Shown one piece after another: positions 50,966 through 60,450 of a stretch of DNA of 64,000 nt; position 1 is the first letter of the stretch; the number at the start of each line of letters is the position of its first letter. The notes beneath the pieces were generated by a model. It had not been told where the DNA came from. It saw nothing but the letters and a program-made list of their open reading frames with translations, and searched no databases. The DNA is from an uncultured Blautia sp. GTDB taxonomy: Bacteria > Bacillota > Clostridia > Lachnospirales > Lachnospiraceae. The DNA lies in contig URVB01000014.1 of assembly GCA_900551075.1 (NCBI GenBank), positions 6,874-70,873 of the forward strand. Direction: 5' to 3'. Both the position numbers and the translations under genes were made by a program.

Positions 50966-50983
50966 ATGAAGGGATATTTTTGA
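50966..50983 (+). other. Five-codon ORF with strong ribosome site
   Basis: AGGAGGGAATCAT then ATG and codons for MKGYF, stop. The same TTAGGAGGGAAT sequence precedes the fusion gene 110 bases later, so this may be a leftover duplicated start or a leader ORF. Confidence 0.3.
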
Positions 50984-51050
50984 TAAAATAGTACATAAGT
51001 TTCGATAAATAAGGGAAGCGGCATTCTGTCAAAATGATATAAAATGGTAC
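50983..51050 (+). promoter_or_regulatory. Locus motif copies upstream of the corrinoid methyltransferase
   Basis: GATAAAATAGTAC (50982-50994) lies 53 bases before TATAAA (51038-51043). A second, weaker core AAAATGGTAC (51041-51050) overlaps that -10. Confidence 0.45.
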
Positions 51051-51089
51051 TTAGCAAAAGCAATTTCATTTATATTAGGAGGGAATGTC

Positions 51090-53906
51090 ATGATAATCAT
51101 TGGTGAGAAGCTGAACGGATCCATTCCGTCAGTTGCAAAAGCTATCGCTGAGAAGGATGCGGATCTGATCAGAGAAAGAGCACAAATGCAGGCAGAAGCG
51201 GGTGCCACATTTTTAGATGTTTGTGCGTCTGTAGAAGAGGATGTTGAAGTAGAAACTCTGAAATGGATGATTGATCTTGTACAGGAAGTGACTGATACCC
51301 CGATTTGTGTGGACAGCCCGAGTGCGAAATCCTGCGTTGCTGCGATTCCGTTTTGTAAGCGCCCTGGATTAATCAATTCCGTTTCACTGGAAGGAAATAA
51401 AATTGATACGATTTTTCCGATTATTGCGTATACTGACTGGGAATGTATAGCGCTGCTTTGTGATAACGATGGAATTCCGGATTCTGTAGAACGCCGTATG
51501 AAAGTGTTTCATGGAATTATGGAAAAAGCAAAAGAATACAACATTGCACCATCCAGATTACATATTGACCCGTTGGTCGTAACATTGTCTACAGATCAGA
51601 CTGCACTTACTGTTTTTGCAGAGTGCTGCCGTCAGATCAAAGCAGAATATCCGGATATTCACATCACCAGTGGATTGTCAAATATATCCTTCGGTCTTCC
51701 AGCAAGAAAGAATATTAACCAGGCGTTTATGGTACTTGCCATGAATGCAGGAATGGACAGTGCAATTGTTGACCCTACAAACAAAAACATGATTGGTATG
51801 ATTTATGCAGCGAATGCACTACTGGAGCAGGATGAGTACTGTCTGAAATATATTGATAAATTTACTTCAAAATCAGTGGAAGAAGCTCATACACAAGCAG
51901 CGGCATCACCGTTGGATGAAAAGATGCAGGCTGTCTTTAAAGCAACTCAGGATGGAAAAAATAAGGAAATCGGCAAATATGTGCAGGAAGCCATTGATGC
52001 AGGCTGTGATCCGACGGCAATCTTAAACGACGGAATGATTGGCGCTATGGCAGTTGTGGGTGAAAACTTCAAAAAAGAAATTATTTTTGTGCCACAGATG
52101 CTTGCTGCTGCACGTGCAATGAAAGCTGGTGTAGAGGTTCTGAAGCCATATCTTGCTACAGGTGAGGCAGGAAGTGCAGGCACCATTATTTTGGGAACAG
52201 TAGCCGGAGACCTTCATGATATAGGAAAAAACCTCGTAGGAATGATGTTTGAAAGTGCAGGATTTGAAGTGATTGACCTTGGGGTAGATGTGCCTATCGA
52301 GCGCTTCATTGAAGTGGTAAAAGAGCACAAAGAAGCTACCATTGTGGCTCTTTCAGCTCTCCTTACAACTACAATGCCATCCCTTCGTAACACTGTAGCT
52401 GCGCTTTTGAAACAGCCATTCCGTAATCGTATTAAGATTATGGTAGGTGGTGCTCCTATCAGTCAGGCGTTTGCAGACGAAATTGGTGCAGATGCTTATA
52501 CTGAAGATGCTGCATCAGCAGCAGAACAGGCAAAGAAATATGCGGATTCCGGTTTCTGTGCCAGAGCCGCCGCCGGAGAATTTGATGAAATCGCGCCTGT
52601 AGAGGAGGCAGTGGCTGAAAAAGCAGATCAAGAAACCAAAGAAGAAAAAACAGTACAGAAGTTTGATAAGGCTTCCGTAGATATCAGTTCCATTCCGCTT
52701 CCGGGACCGGGAGAAGGATATAAACTGAATTGGGAAGCAACAAAGGAAAAATTCCGTAATTACTGGAATCATAAAAATACCGGCAGACCATTAATGTGTG
52801 TCATTGCAAGAAAACCGGAAGTGGAGCAGTACTCTGATGGAACACCGGTAGAAGGCGGATATTTGGATCAGATTTGCCAGGGAAAATATTATAGTATGCC
52901 TGCAGAACTGAAGTGGACAGATATGGAAGACAAATACCAGAACGCACAGAGAATAGTTGACCGTTATCGTTATTTCTGTGAAACTCATGCCTTTTTGGGA
53001 GAGAGTTTTCCGAATCTGAACATTGACTTTGGACCGGGTTCTCTTGCAGCATATCTTGGATCTGAAATCGGATTCAAGGAAGATACCGTTTGGTTTAATA
53101 AATGTCTGGATAGTTGGGATGGAGTACCGAAGCTGGATTTTGACCCGGACAACAAATGGTTCAAAAAACACATCCAGCTTGCAAAAGATTGCAGAGAACT
53201 TGCAGGAGATGATTTCTATGTAGATATGCCTGACCTGATGGAAAATATTGATGTGCTTGCATCGCTTCGCGGCGCTCAGGATATTCTCTTTGATCTTCTG
53301 GATGAGCCGGAGAAAATTGGTGAAAGAATCCAGGAAGTTACCGATATTTACTATGAATATTACGACCGTTTCTACGATATCATTAAAGACGAAGAGGGCG
53401 GAAATGCCTATACCGTATTCCAGATTTGGGGACCTGGAAAAACTGTAAAATTACAGTGCGATTTCTCTGCTATGATGTCACCGGAGGATTTCCGTAAATA
53501 TATCCAGCCGTCACTGCGTAGGCAGTCCGAAAAGGTTGACCATGTTCTCTATCATCTGGATGGACCGGCTGCTATCAAGCATATGGATGCTTTGATGGAA
53601 ATTGACGGAATTGATGCACTCCAGTGGACAAGCGGAGATGCAGGCCCAGACGGAACACTGCCGGATTGGGATGTGATTTATGACAAAGCTATCGCAGCAG
53701 GAAAATCTATCTGGGTTAAGGTATACTCCGGAGAATTCGAAGACTGGATCAAGAATGTTGACCGAATTGTAAAGAAATACGGCTCCCACAGCTTATTCCT
53801 GCTCTTCCCGGAAATGTCCATGGAACAGGCTGCATACCTGCTTGATTATGCAGATAAGAACTGGAGCGACGTAAAGGGAACTTTTGTTGAATCCCTTGGA
53901 AGATAA
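51090..53906 (+). CDS. Three-domain corrinoid methyltransferase fusion (MT2-corrinoid protein-URO-D MT1)
   Basis: A 938-residue cytoplasmic fusion. Residues 1-265: pterin-binding TIM barrel of the methyl-H4folate:corrinoid methyltransferase family (IIIGEKLNGSIPSVAKAI, DTPICVDSPSAK, TSGLSNISFGLPARKNINQ). Residues 275-360: four-helix cap. Residues 363-490: B12-binding domain with D374-x-H376-x-x-G379, H376 being the expected lower cobalt ligand, and MVGGAPIS. Residues 490-540: Ala/Glu-rich linker. Residues 545-938: URO-D-like methyltransferase domain with E799-X14-E814, H822 and H831 as possible metal ligands. AGGAGGGA precedes the start. Known O-demethylases carry these parts on separate proteins. 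The methyl donor is not known. Confidence 0.85.
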   Translation: MIIIGEKLNGSIPSVAKAIAEKDADLIRERAQMQAEAGATFLDVCASVEEDVEVETLKWMIDLVQEVTDTPICVDSPSAKSCVAAIPFCKRPGLINSVSLEGNKIDTIFPIIAYTDWECIALLCDNDGIPDSVERRMKVFHGIMEKAKEYNIAPSRLHIDPLVVTLSTDQTALTVFAECCRQIKAEYPDIHITSGLSNISFGLPARKNINQAFMVLAMNAGMDSAIVDPTNKNMIGMIYAANALLEQDEYCLKYIDKFTSKSVEEAHTQAAASPLDEKMQAVFKATQDGKNKEIGKYVQEAIDAGCDPTAILNDGMIGAMAVVGENFKKEIIFVPQMLAAARAMKAGVEVLKPYLATGEAGSAGTIILGTVAGDLHDIGKNLVGMMFESAGFEVIDLGVDVPIERFIEVVKEHKEATIVALSALLTTTMPSLRNTVAALLKQPFRNRIKIMVGGAPISQAFADEIGADAYTEDAASAAEQAKKYADSGFCARAAAGEFDEIAPVEEAVAEKADQETKEEKTVQKFDKASVDISSIPLPGPGEGYKLNWEATKEKFRNYWNHKNTGRPLMCVIARKPEVEQYSDGTPVEGGYLDQICQGKYYSMPAELKWTDMEDKYQNAQRIVDRYRYFCETHAFLGESFPNLNIDFGPGSLAAYLGSEIGFKEDTVWFNKCLDSWDGVPKLDFDPDNKWFKKHIQLAKDCRELAGDDFYVDMPDLMENIDVLASLRGAQDILFDLLDEPEKIGERIQEVTDIYYEYYDRFYDIIKDEEGGNAYTVFQIWGPGKTVKLQCDFSAMMSPEDFRKYIQPSLRRQSEKVDHVLYHLDGPAAIKHMDALMEIDGIDALQWTSGDAGPDGTLPDWDVIYDKAIAAGKSIWVKVYSGEFEDWIKNVDRIVKKYGSHSLFLLFPEMSMEQAAYLLDYADKNWSDVKGTFVESLGR

Positions 53907-53921
53907 CTTTTGTTGAATCCC
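53879..53921 (+). repeat. 17-bp tandem duplication across the stop codon
   Basis: AACTTTTGTTGAATCCC occurs at 53879-53895 and 53905-53921, 26 bases apart, spanning the end of the fusion gene. Confidence 0.8.
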
Positions 53922-53936
53922 ATAAATTCAAATAAA

Positions 53937-54020
53937 AGAAGCCGTTTAGACGACGAAGGATATTTTGATTAATTCACTGATATGACAGATATTCCCGGTG
54001 GCCGTCTGACGGCTTCTTTT
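53937..54020 (+). terminator. Intrinsic terminator after the fusion gene
   Basis: AGAAGCCGT (53937-53945) plus AGACG (53948-53952) pair with CGTCT (54003-54007) plus ACGGCTTCT (54009-54017), then TTT. The long apical part holds further weak pairing. Confidence 0.65.
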
Positions 54021-54106
54021 GTAGCTGGTTTTCTTTCCGACGGTGATTGCGAAAGCAAAAAATGTCTGGTACAATATTCGAGAGATGCAGGAAAGGACAC
54101 AAAAAG

Positions 54107-54967
54107 ATGAAGCTTGTAAGAGATAATATCCCATTGGATAAGGAGTTTCCGTTTCAGATATCAGAAGTAATTTTGGATGCGTCCAACAGCAGACCGGATA
54201 CGTTCCATTGGCACAGCTATTTTGAAATCACCTATGTCAGAAAAGGCCGCGGATGTTATTTTGTAAATGGACAGGAGTATTCCATGAGTGAGGAAGATAT
54301 TATCATTTTTAATAATGTGGAACCTCACGGATGGACGCTTCTGGAAGATGATATGCATCTTCTTGTTATGGTTTTTTCTCCGGAATTTGTGGCTGAGAAG
54401 TTAAGCGTATTTGATTCCGATTACCTGAAACCATTTGTAGAAAGAGGAAGTAATTTTAAAAATCGTATAGGAAAAGAAGAGGAAGTAAGCCACGAAATAC
54501 GAAAAGCAATCCGGGAAATTTACACAGAATGGGAAGAAAAAAAAGAAGGATACCCTCTTATGATCAAAGCAGATGTCCTTAGAATCCTGACTATGCTGAT
54601 CCGTGCTTATCAGAACGAGAGTAAATCCGATGAGATGCTGAAAGAAAAGAAAAACGCCATGAAACGGCTGGAAAGAGCATTTGATTATATTAATGAGCAT
54701 TATTGTGAAAAAATTACCCTTGATGAGGTGGCGGCTTCAGCATATATGAGTTCTAATTATTTTTCTTCTTATTTCAGAAAAGTGACGAATATAGGGTTTA
54801 GTGAATATGTGACACGGCTTCGCATTATGCACGCCAGAGAACTTCTTCGTAATACGGATAGAAGTGTGACCGATATCGCCATGGAGTGCGGATTTAATAA
54901 TATATCCAATTTTTACAGATTATATAAAAAACATGTGGGCAAGTCGCCAAGAGAAGCTAAAAAGTAG
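54107..54967 (+). CDS. AraC-family regulator with cupin sensor
   Basis: A 286-residue regulator. Residues 15-110 form a cupin-like sugar-sensing domain (FHWHSYFEITYVRKGRG, DIIIFNNVEPHGW); residues 185-286 form the AraC helix-turn-helix pair (LDEVAASAYMSSNYFSSYFRK, VTDIAMECGFNNISNFYRLYKK). ATG 54107 follows AAAGGA at ten bases; a start at 54047 lies in the terminator loop and is rejected. It probably responds to a sugar of this locus. Confidence 0.88.
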   Translation: MKLVRDNIPLDKEFPFQISEVILDASNSRPDTFHWHSYFEITYVRKGRGCYFVNGQEYSMSEEDIIIFNNVEPHGWTLLEDDMHLLVMVFSPEFVAEKLSVFDSDYLKPFVERGSNFKNRIGKEEEVSHEIRKAIREIYTEWEEKKEGYPLMIKADVLRILTMLIRAYQNESKSDEMLKEKKNAMKRLERAFDYINEHYCEKITLDEVAASAYMSSNYFSSYFRKVTNIGFSEYVTRLRIMHARELLRNTDRSVTDIAMECGFNNISNFYRLYKKHVGKSPREAKK

Positions 54968-55024
54968 TTTTTGGATAAATATTCATAAGCAGAATTGTGA
55001 AAAAACGGAACAGTTACATTATGG

Positions 55025-55083
55025 TTAAAATAGTATAAAAACATGTGAAAATATGACATGGACAATTGGAAAGCCCTTATGCT
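55025..55083 (+). promoter_or_regulatory. Locus motif and -10 box upstream of GH31
   Basis: TTAAAATAGTATA followed by TGTGAAAATATG; the core AAAATAGTAT (55027-55036) is 51 bases before TATGCT (55078-55083). Confidence 0.5.
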
Positions 55084-55145
55084 AGGATAATAGTTAAGAT
55101 GATATTGCCTGGCAGGGGGCTTTTTGGGAAGAAAGGAATAGGGGA

Positions 55146-57524
55146 ATGGCAAAAACAGTAAAAACAGAATATTATGTAGAAATCACAGCTGGCGACCTGA
55201 CACACCGTTTTGTTCCGGTGACAGAGGAAATTATCCGTTGCATCATATCCAAAAACGAGATTCATCAGGATAAAGAATCTCTTATCATTGAAAAAAAAGA
55301 TTATCCTTCCGTAGCTTTTGAAACAGAAGAAACGGATGATGCCTTTACGTTAAGGACCGCTAAGGTCAGCGCAGAGCTGAATCTTCGCACAGGGGAGATT
55401 TCCTGGAAACATTCGGACGGTACCATCTGGCTTATGGAAAAGGGCAAGGATTTGACAGAGATTGAAGTGGTTCATTATACAACGGGTGATGAAGAGCCGA
55501 TTATCAATCGTGTAAAAACCGTAGATGGTGAGCGGAATTTTATCCAGAATCTGAAGCCGGAGGTGGACAGAATTGCGTACAGGGTCCGCCTGTTTTTTGC
55601 ATGGAAGGATGGAGAAGCAATCCATGGACTTGGTCAGGCGGAGGAAGGAATCTACGATTATAGAGGTCATAATCAATATCTTTACCAGCATAATATGCGG
55701 ATTCCTATGCCAATATTTGTTTCTTCCGAAGGATACGGGATTCTTTTGGACTGCTGTTCTCTTATGACTTTTAACGACGAAGGAAAAGATTCCTATATTT
55801 ATATGGATACGGTGGAACAGATTGATTACTATTTTCTGGGAGGAGAGACGATGGACGGAATCGTTCGTGATTATCGTTATCTTACAGGAAAGGCAACGAT
55901 GCTTCCCAAGTGGGCATATGGATATGTTCAGTCCAAGGAACAGTATTATTCCGCGCAGGAGCTTGTAGATATTGTGAAGCATTATCGCGATATTGAAGTT
56001 CCTCTGGACTGTGTGGTCCAGGACTGGAATACCTGGGATCCAGGCAACTGGGGTGAAAAACTGGTAGATAAAATACGCTATGGAAACTTAAAAGAGGCTA
56101 TGGATGAGATTCATACAATGAACGCTCACAGTATGGTTTCCGTATGGCCGAATATGAATGCAGGTGGCAAAAACCATACAGAATTTTTTGAAGTAGGATA
56201 TCTTTTAAAGGATTATGCAACCTACAATGCCTTCAATGAAAAAGCACGGGAAATGTACTGGAAACAGGCAAAAGAAGAACTTTTTGACGGCGGTTTTGAT
56301 TCCTGGTGGTGCGATTCTACGGAGCCGTTTTCCGGTCCGGACTGGGGCGGAGAGGTAAAAAGAGAACCATGGGAACGCTTTATGCTTGTTGGAAATGAAC
56401 ACAAAAAATATCTGGATGCAGAGGTTGCCAATGCCTTTGCACTTATGCATGCAAAGGGCATTTACGAAAACCAGCGGAAAGAAAGAGAAGATATGCGTGT
56501 TCTGAATCTGACACGTTCCGGGTATGCTTCCGGGCAGAAATATGCTGCCATGCTGTGGTCTGGAGATACCTGTGCCACATGGGATACCTTGAAAACACAG
56601 ATCGTAGAAGGTCTGAATATGGGACTTAGCGGATATCCTTACTGGACACTTGATATTGGTGCATTCTTTACGGTAAAAGATAAATGGCAGAACAGAGGGT
56701 GTGGCTGCAGCACAGATCCTGCTCCCAAGTGGTTCTGGAAAGGGGAATATAATGAAGGCGTAAAAGATAAAGGTTACTGCGAGCTTTATACTCGCTGGCT
56801 TGAGATGGGGGCCTTTCTTCCGATGTTCCGTTCTCATGGCACAGATACTCCGAGGGAAATATGGAATTTTGGAGAAAAAGGCACGATGTTTTATGATGCC
56901 ATTGAGAAGTTTATTAAGCTTCGATATCATCTGATGCCGTATATTTATTCTATGGCAGGAGCTGTATATCTGGAAGATTATACGATCATGAGAAGTCTTC
57001 TGTTCGATTTTCCGGAAGATGAGGAAGCAAAAAAGATAGAAAATGAGTTTATGTTTGGCCCGTCACTTCTGATTTGTGCGGTTACTGAACCAATGTATTA
57101 TGAGGCAGAAAGCAGAGAAATTGACCGGGAAAAAACATGGGAATGTTATCTTCCAAAAGGAACGAAGTGGTACGATTATTGGACAAATACCTGTTATGAA
57201 GGCGGACAGTACGTCATCGTGGATGCACCCATTGATAGAATTCCGATTTTCGTAAAAGCAGGAGCTGTCATACCGACAGTACAGGGAATTCAGTACGCAT
57301 CCCAGAAGCCGCAAGAACCAACGAAAATATATGTTTATCCGGGCGCAGACGGTAAATTCCGATTTTATGAAGATGAAGAAAATAATTATCATTTTGAAAA
57401 CGGGGCTTATGCCGTGACAGAATTTATATGGGATGATGAAAAACAGAAATTAACAGCAAATCCTCGCCAGGGAAGCTATTCTGGTATGGAAGAACTGGTA
57501 TACTCTGTTGAAATTGTGAAATGA
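55146..57524 (+). CDS. GH31 family alpha-glycosidase (alpha-xylosidase-like)
   Basis: A 792-residue intracellular GH31 enzyme. The N-terminal beta-sandwich has IHGLGQAEEGIYDYRGHNQ; the barrel carries the nucleophile D390 in WWCDSTEP and the likely acid/base D474 in WSGDTCATWD, then GYPYWTLDIGAFF and MFRSHGTDTPREIW. C-terminal beta domains follow. No signal peptide. WWCDSTEP-type barrels include alpha-xylosidases and alpha-glucosidases; exact specificity unknown. Preceded by the locus motif and followed by a strong bidirectional terminator. Confidence 0.88.
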   Translation: MAKTVKTEYYVEITAGDLTHRFVPVTEEIIRCIISKNEIHQDKESLIIEKKDYPSVAFETEETDDAFTLRTAKVSAELNLRTGEISWKHSDGTIWLMEKGKDLTEIEVVHYTTGDEEPIINRVKTVDGERNFIQNLKPEVDRIAYRVRLFFAWKDGEAIHGLGQAEEGIYDYRGHNQYLYQHNMRIPMPIFVSSEGYGILLDCCSLMTFNDEGKDSYIYMDTVEQIDYYFLGGETMDGIVRDYRYLTGKATMLPKWAYGYVQSKEQYYSAQELVDIVKHYRDIEVPLDCVVQDWNTWDPGNWGEKLVDKIRYGNLKEAMDEIHTMNAHSMVSVWPNMNAGGKNHTEFFEVGYLLKDYATYNAFNEKAREMYWKQAKEELFDGGFDSWWCDSTEPFSGPDWGGEVKREPWERFMLVGNEHKKYLDAEVANAFALMHAKGIYENQRKEREDMRVLNLTRSGYASGQKYAAMLWSGDTCATWDTLKTQIVEGLNMGLSGYPYWTLDIGAFFTVKDKWQNRGCGCSTDPAPKWFWKGEYNEGVKDKGYCELYTRWLEMGAFLPMFRSHGTDTPREIWNFGEKGTMFYDAIEKFIKLRYHLMPYIYSMAGAVYLEDYTIMRSLLFDFPEDEEAKKIENEFMFGPSLLICAVTEPMYYEAESREIDREKTWECYLPKGTKWYDYWTNTCYEGGQYVIVDAPIDRIPIFVKAGAVIPTVQGIQYASQKPQEPTKIYVYPGADGKFRFYEDEENNYHFENGAYAVTEFIWDDEKQKLTANPRQGSYSGMEELVYSVEIVK

Positions 57525-57580
57525 GTTTAAGGTTAATATTTTTGATGTAAACAGTTACAAAATAAGAACAGACAAAAATC

Positions 57581-57632
57581 AATACAAAAAGAGCGGAGAA
57601 ATAATCTGATATTATTCCGCTCTTTTTGTATT
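57581..57632. terminator. Bidirectional terminator
   Basis: A perfect 17-bp stem, AATACAAAAAGAGCGGA (57581-57597) with TCCGCTCTTTTTGTATT (57616-57632), T-rich on both strands, between the convergent GH31 and response-regulator genes. Confidence 0.85.
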
Positions 57633-57695
57633 GAAAAATGTAATTATTCATAACCAATGATTCCGAAAAAAAAGTATAATACAATTTAGCACAAC

Positions 57696-58448
57696 TCAGG
57701 AAGCGTTTCCTCTGTATTCAAATGGACTTATACCTGTCTGTTTCTTGAAAATCCTGCTGAAATATCCCTGATCATGATATCCTACCATTTCTCCAATCTG
57801 TCTGATTGATAGCTCTGGATTGTGGAGAAGCATGCGCTGTGCATGAGCAATCCTCAGATTGGTGATATACTTGCTTGGGGTACAGTCATATACCTGACAG
57901 AATATTTTGGTCAAATAACTGGAGCTGTAGTTCAGATTGTTTGCAATCAGATTCAGGTTAATGTCCTGGGTATAATTTTCTACCAGAAAGTCTTTCAGAA
58001 GCTCTGCAATCTGTGAAGAAGTCATTTTTGTAGTTCCTGGATTAAATACTTCTTCATAGTTGCTCTTGGTAATTTGAAATTCTTTTTTTATTCGAAGCAG
58101 TGCACTGGTGAGCTCTTCTGTGTCTACAGGTTTTAGAAGATAATCGGTAACCTTCAGGCTGATGGCATTTTTTGCATATTCAAAATCAGAAAAGCCGCTT
58201 GTGATGATGAATTTGGTAAGTGGAAAATGCTCCCGAACCTTTGTGAGAAGCTCAAGGCCGTCCATAACCGGCATTTTAATATCAGTAATGATCACATCAG
58301 GGGAAAGCTCTTCAATTAATCCGTATGCCTGTTTTCCTGTCTGGGCAGTTCCGATTACTTCAAAATCGCTGTCTATTTTTTTAATTTTCTGAACAAGATT
58401 GTTGAGTAATAATTCTTCGTCTTCAGCAACGACAACTGTGTAGTTCAT
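57696..58448 (-). CDS. YesN-type response regulator, AraC DNA-binding domain
   Basis: A 250-residue regulator. Receiver domain 1-122 with VAEDE, phospho-acceptor D56 in ITDIKMPV and LLKPVD; AraC helix-turn-helix pair at about 150-248 (LNLIANNLNYSSSYLTKIF, IRQIGEMVGYHDQGYFSRIFKK). Unlike the regulator at 28749 it lacks the long middle region. AAAGGACAGG precedes the start on the minus strand. It follows its kinase by 26 bases and is the best candidate for binding the AAAATAGTRY sites. Confidence 0.92.
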   Translation of the reverse strand: MNYTVVVAEDEELLLNNLVQKIKKIDSDFEVIGTAQTGKQAYGLIEELSPDVIITDIKMPVMDGLELLTKVREHFPLTKFIITSGFSDFEYAKNAISLKVTDYLLKPVDTEELTSALLRIKKEFQITKSNYEEVFNPGTTKMTSSQIAELLKDFLVENYTQDINLNLIANNLNYSSSYLTKIFCQVYDCTPSKYITNLRIAHAQRMLLHNPELSIRQIGEMVGYHDQGYFSRIFKKQTGISPFEYRGNAS

Positions 58449-58474
58449 ATGATTTACCTGTCCTTTATTTCAAA

Positions 58475-60307
58475 TTAGATGCAGTGCTCAGTCTGCTTAT
58501 CTGACTGGTTTTCAGATTGAATGAAGCGTCCGATGGATACAATGCCGTGTCCTTCCGGTGTATTTCCATATGTAAAAATGATATCTTCTTTACAGAAAAG
58601 AGACCAGCGAAGATACACATTCAGGGTTCCGAGACCATTGATTTTCAGTTCTGGAATTCCTGGATTCTCGGTTGCTTTTTTTATATTATCTATTATTTTT
58701 TTGATTGCCTGGGGCGTAAAACCAGTACCGGAATCAGTGACATCTATCTGCCAGCGGTCAGATAGAATATAGCCCTTAATGGAAATATGCCAGGGTGGTT
58801 CACAGTCGGAACCGTATTTAATTGCGTTTTCCACAATAGGTTGTATGATCAGTTTTGGAACTTTTTCGTTCATTAGCTTTTCATCTATATCAATGGTATA
58901 ATTCAAGCTTGTCTGATACCTGACTTTCATGCAGTACAGATATTTTTGTACATAATCAATTTCTTCCTGAAGAGTAACGATTGTACTGGCAGTGCTTGTA
59001 ATATATCTCATGATATTGGAAAGATTTCTGCACATTTTTATTACAGTATCCGTTTCTCCGTTTTCAGCAAGAACAATGATACTGGAGAGGGAATTATAAT
59101 AAAAATGCGGATTGATTTGCGTCTGCAATGCAAGAATACGGGATTTTACTTCCTGTTCCTTGGCTTCCATCAACTGGTTCATGGAGTCTTTCATGCTGTC
59201 GCTCATGATCTGGTATGCCTGATACAGCTCTTCCAGTTCATTGACGGATACAGGATAAGAGGTTGCTTTTTCTTTTCCAAGAGTATCAAGCTCTAATCGC
59301 TGTATGATGTGCTTGAGGTGCTTGATCGGGCGCACAATGGTTCTCGATAAACGAGAGGAAATAATTGCCGCCACGATTAGAATAACGGCTACAACCCCCA
59401 GAAGAATTTCCAGAAGATGATATACTGGGGAAAGGATCATGGACTGTGGCATCACTGTCATATAGGTGAAGCCTGAATAACCGGAGTGTTCATAAGCGGC
59501 GTATTCCTTCTTGCTGGTGAGCGGGCTGAAAAAGGAAGAACCGGATTTGAGGCTGCTTGCCAGCGGATAATACTTCTGGATAAGGTCTGCTTCTTCTTTT
59601 TCAATATTATAGGGGTAAATCAGATTTCCGTCTCTGTCAAAAATATAAATCGCAGCAGTATTATCTTTATTCTTTTTTTCATAAGAGATGATACTTTTGA
59701 AAATGGATTTGCACTGCTTGACTGTTTCAATGACACCTACAGAACGTCCATATTGGTTATTGAAGGATCTGTAGAGGGAAATAAACCACTGCTTATATTT
59801 GGCAGATTTGGAATATTTATCTGTCACATATGGCTTGGTTATAATCTTAGAGCCTTCCAGCTCTTGGGCATGTTCCATCCATTCTAACTGACTGGAATCC
59901 ACATTTCTTACCATGGTGGTCAGTCCGGACTGAAGTACATGGCCGGAGGTATCGTAGAGGTTCATCTGATCTGCTTTCCATTCTGTTCCGCTTAAAGCGA
60001 TGAAAAGATCTGTCATTTCTTCAAGCATGTCGCTGGAAATATTCAGATCAAAGGATTTGTCTAGGATGTTTTTGGAAATATTACTGTAGTTGATATTCAC
60101 GGATACATTATCCAAATCTCTTAATTCAGAATCCACCTGAGTGAGAAAACTGGAATTCAGTGTGTTCATGGCCTGTATCTGGCTGTTTATTAGCTGTCGT
60201 GAGACGAATACATAAAAAAAGACAGCAAAGGAAAACAGGACAAGACACACAAGAAAAATATAAGCACGAAACAGTTTTGTCTGAAACCTGGTCTGTTTCA
60301 ATTTCAA
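58475..60307 (-). CDS. YesM-type sensor histidine kinase
   Basis: A 610-residue membrane kinase with helices near 12-37 and 300-325, a sensor domain between them, HAMP (SSRLSRTIVRPIKHL), phospho-acceptor H401 in QTQINPHFYYNSL, and ATPase motifs VENAIKYGSD and DSGTGFTPQ. The start is TTG 60307, eight bases after AGGAGG; the ATG 63 bases upstream lies before this ribosome site and is rejected. Divergent from the importer it probably controls. Confidence 0.9.
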   Translation of the reverse strand: MKLKQTRFQTKLFRAYIFLVCLVLFSFAVFFYVFVSRQLINSQIQAMNTLNSSFLTQVDSELRDLDNVSVNINYSNISKNILDKSFDLNISSDMLEEMTDLFIALSGTEWKADQMNLYDTSGHVLQSGLTTMVRNVDSSQLEWMEHAQELEGSKIITKPYVTDKYSKSAKYKQWFISLYRSFNNQYGRSVGVIETVKQCKSIFKSIISYEKKNKDNTAAIYIFDRDGNLIYPYNIEKEEADLIQKYYPLASSLKSGSSFFSPLTSKKEYAAYEHSGYSGFTYMTVMPQSMILSPVYHLLEILLGVVAVILIVAAIISSRLSRTIVRPIKHLKHIIQRLELDTLGKEKATSYPVSVNELEELYQAYQIMSDSMKDSMNQLMEAKEQEVKSRILALQTQINPHFYYNSLSSIIVLAENGETDTVIKMCRNLSNIMRYITSTASTIVTLQEEIDYVQKYLYCMKVRYQTSLNYTIDIDEKLMNEKVPKLIIQPIVENAIKYGSDCEPPWHISIKGYILSDRWQIDVTDSGTGFTPQAIKKIIDNIKKATENPGIPELKINGLGTLNVYLRWSLFCKEDIIFTYGNTPEGHGIVSIGRFIQSENQSDKQTEHCI

Positions 60308-60371
60308 TGATGAGACCTCCTGAATTTGTATTTTTTGAACAGAATTTATTAGATAATGTTCGTATGGCAAC

Positions 60372-60401
60372 AGTATAACATAGCTGTATTAGAATATACA
60401 A
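60372..60401 (-). promoter_or_regulatory. Predicted promoter of the kinase-regulator pair
   Basis: On the minus strand TTGTAT, an 18-base spacer and TATACT. Confidence 0.55.
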
Positions 60402-60450
60402 GAATGACTCTCGAATTTTTAGGATTTATTGGTGACAATATCCAAAATTG

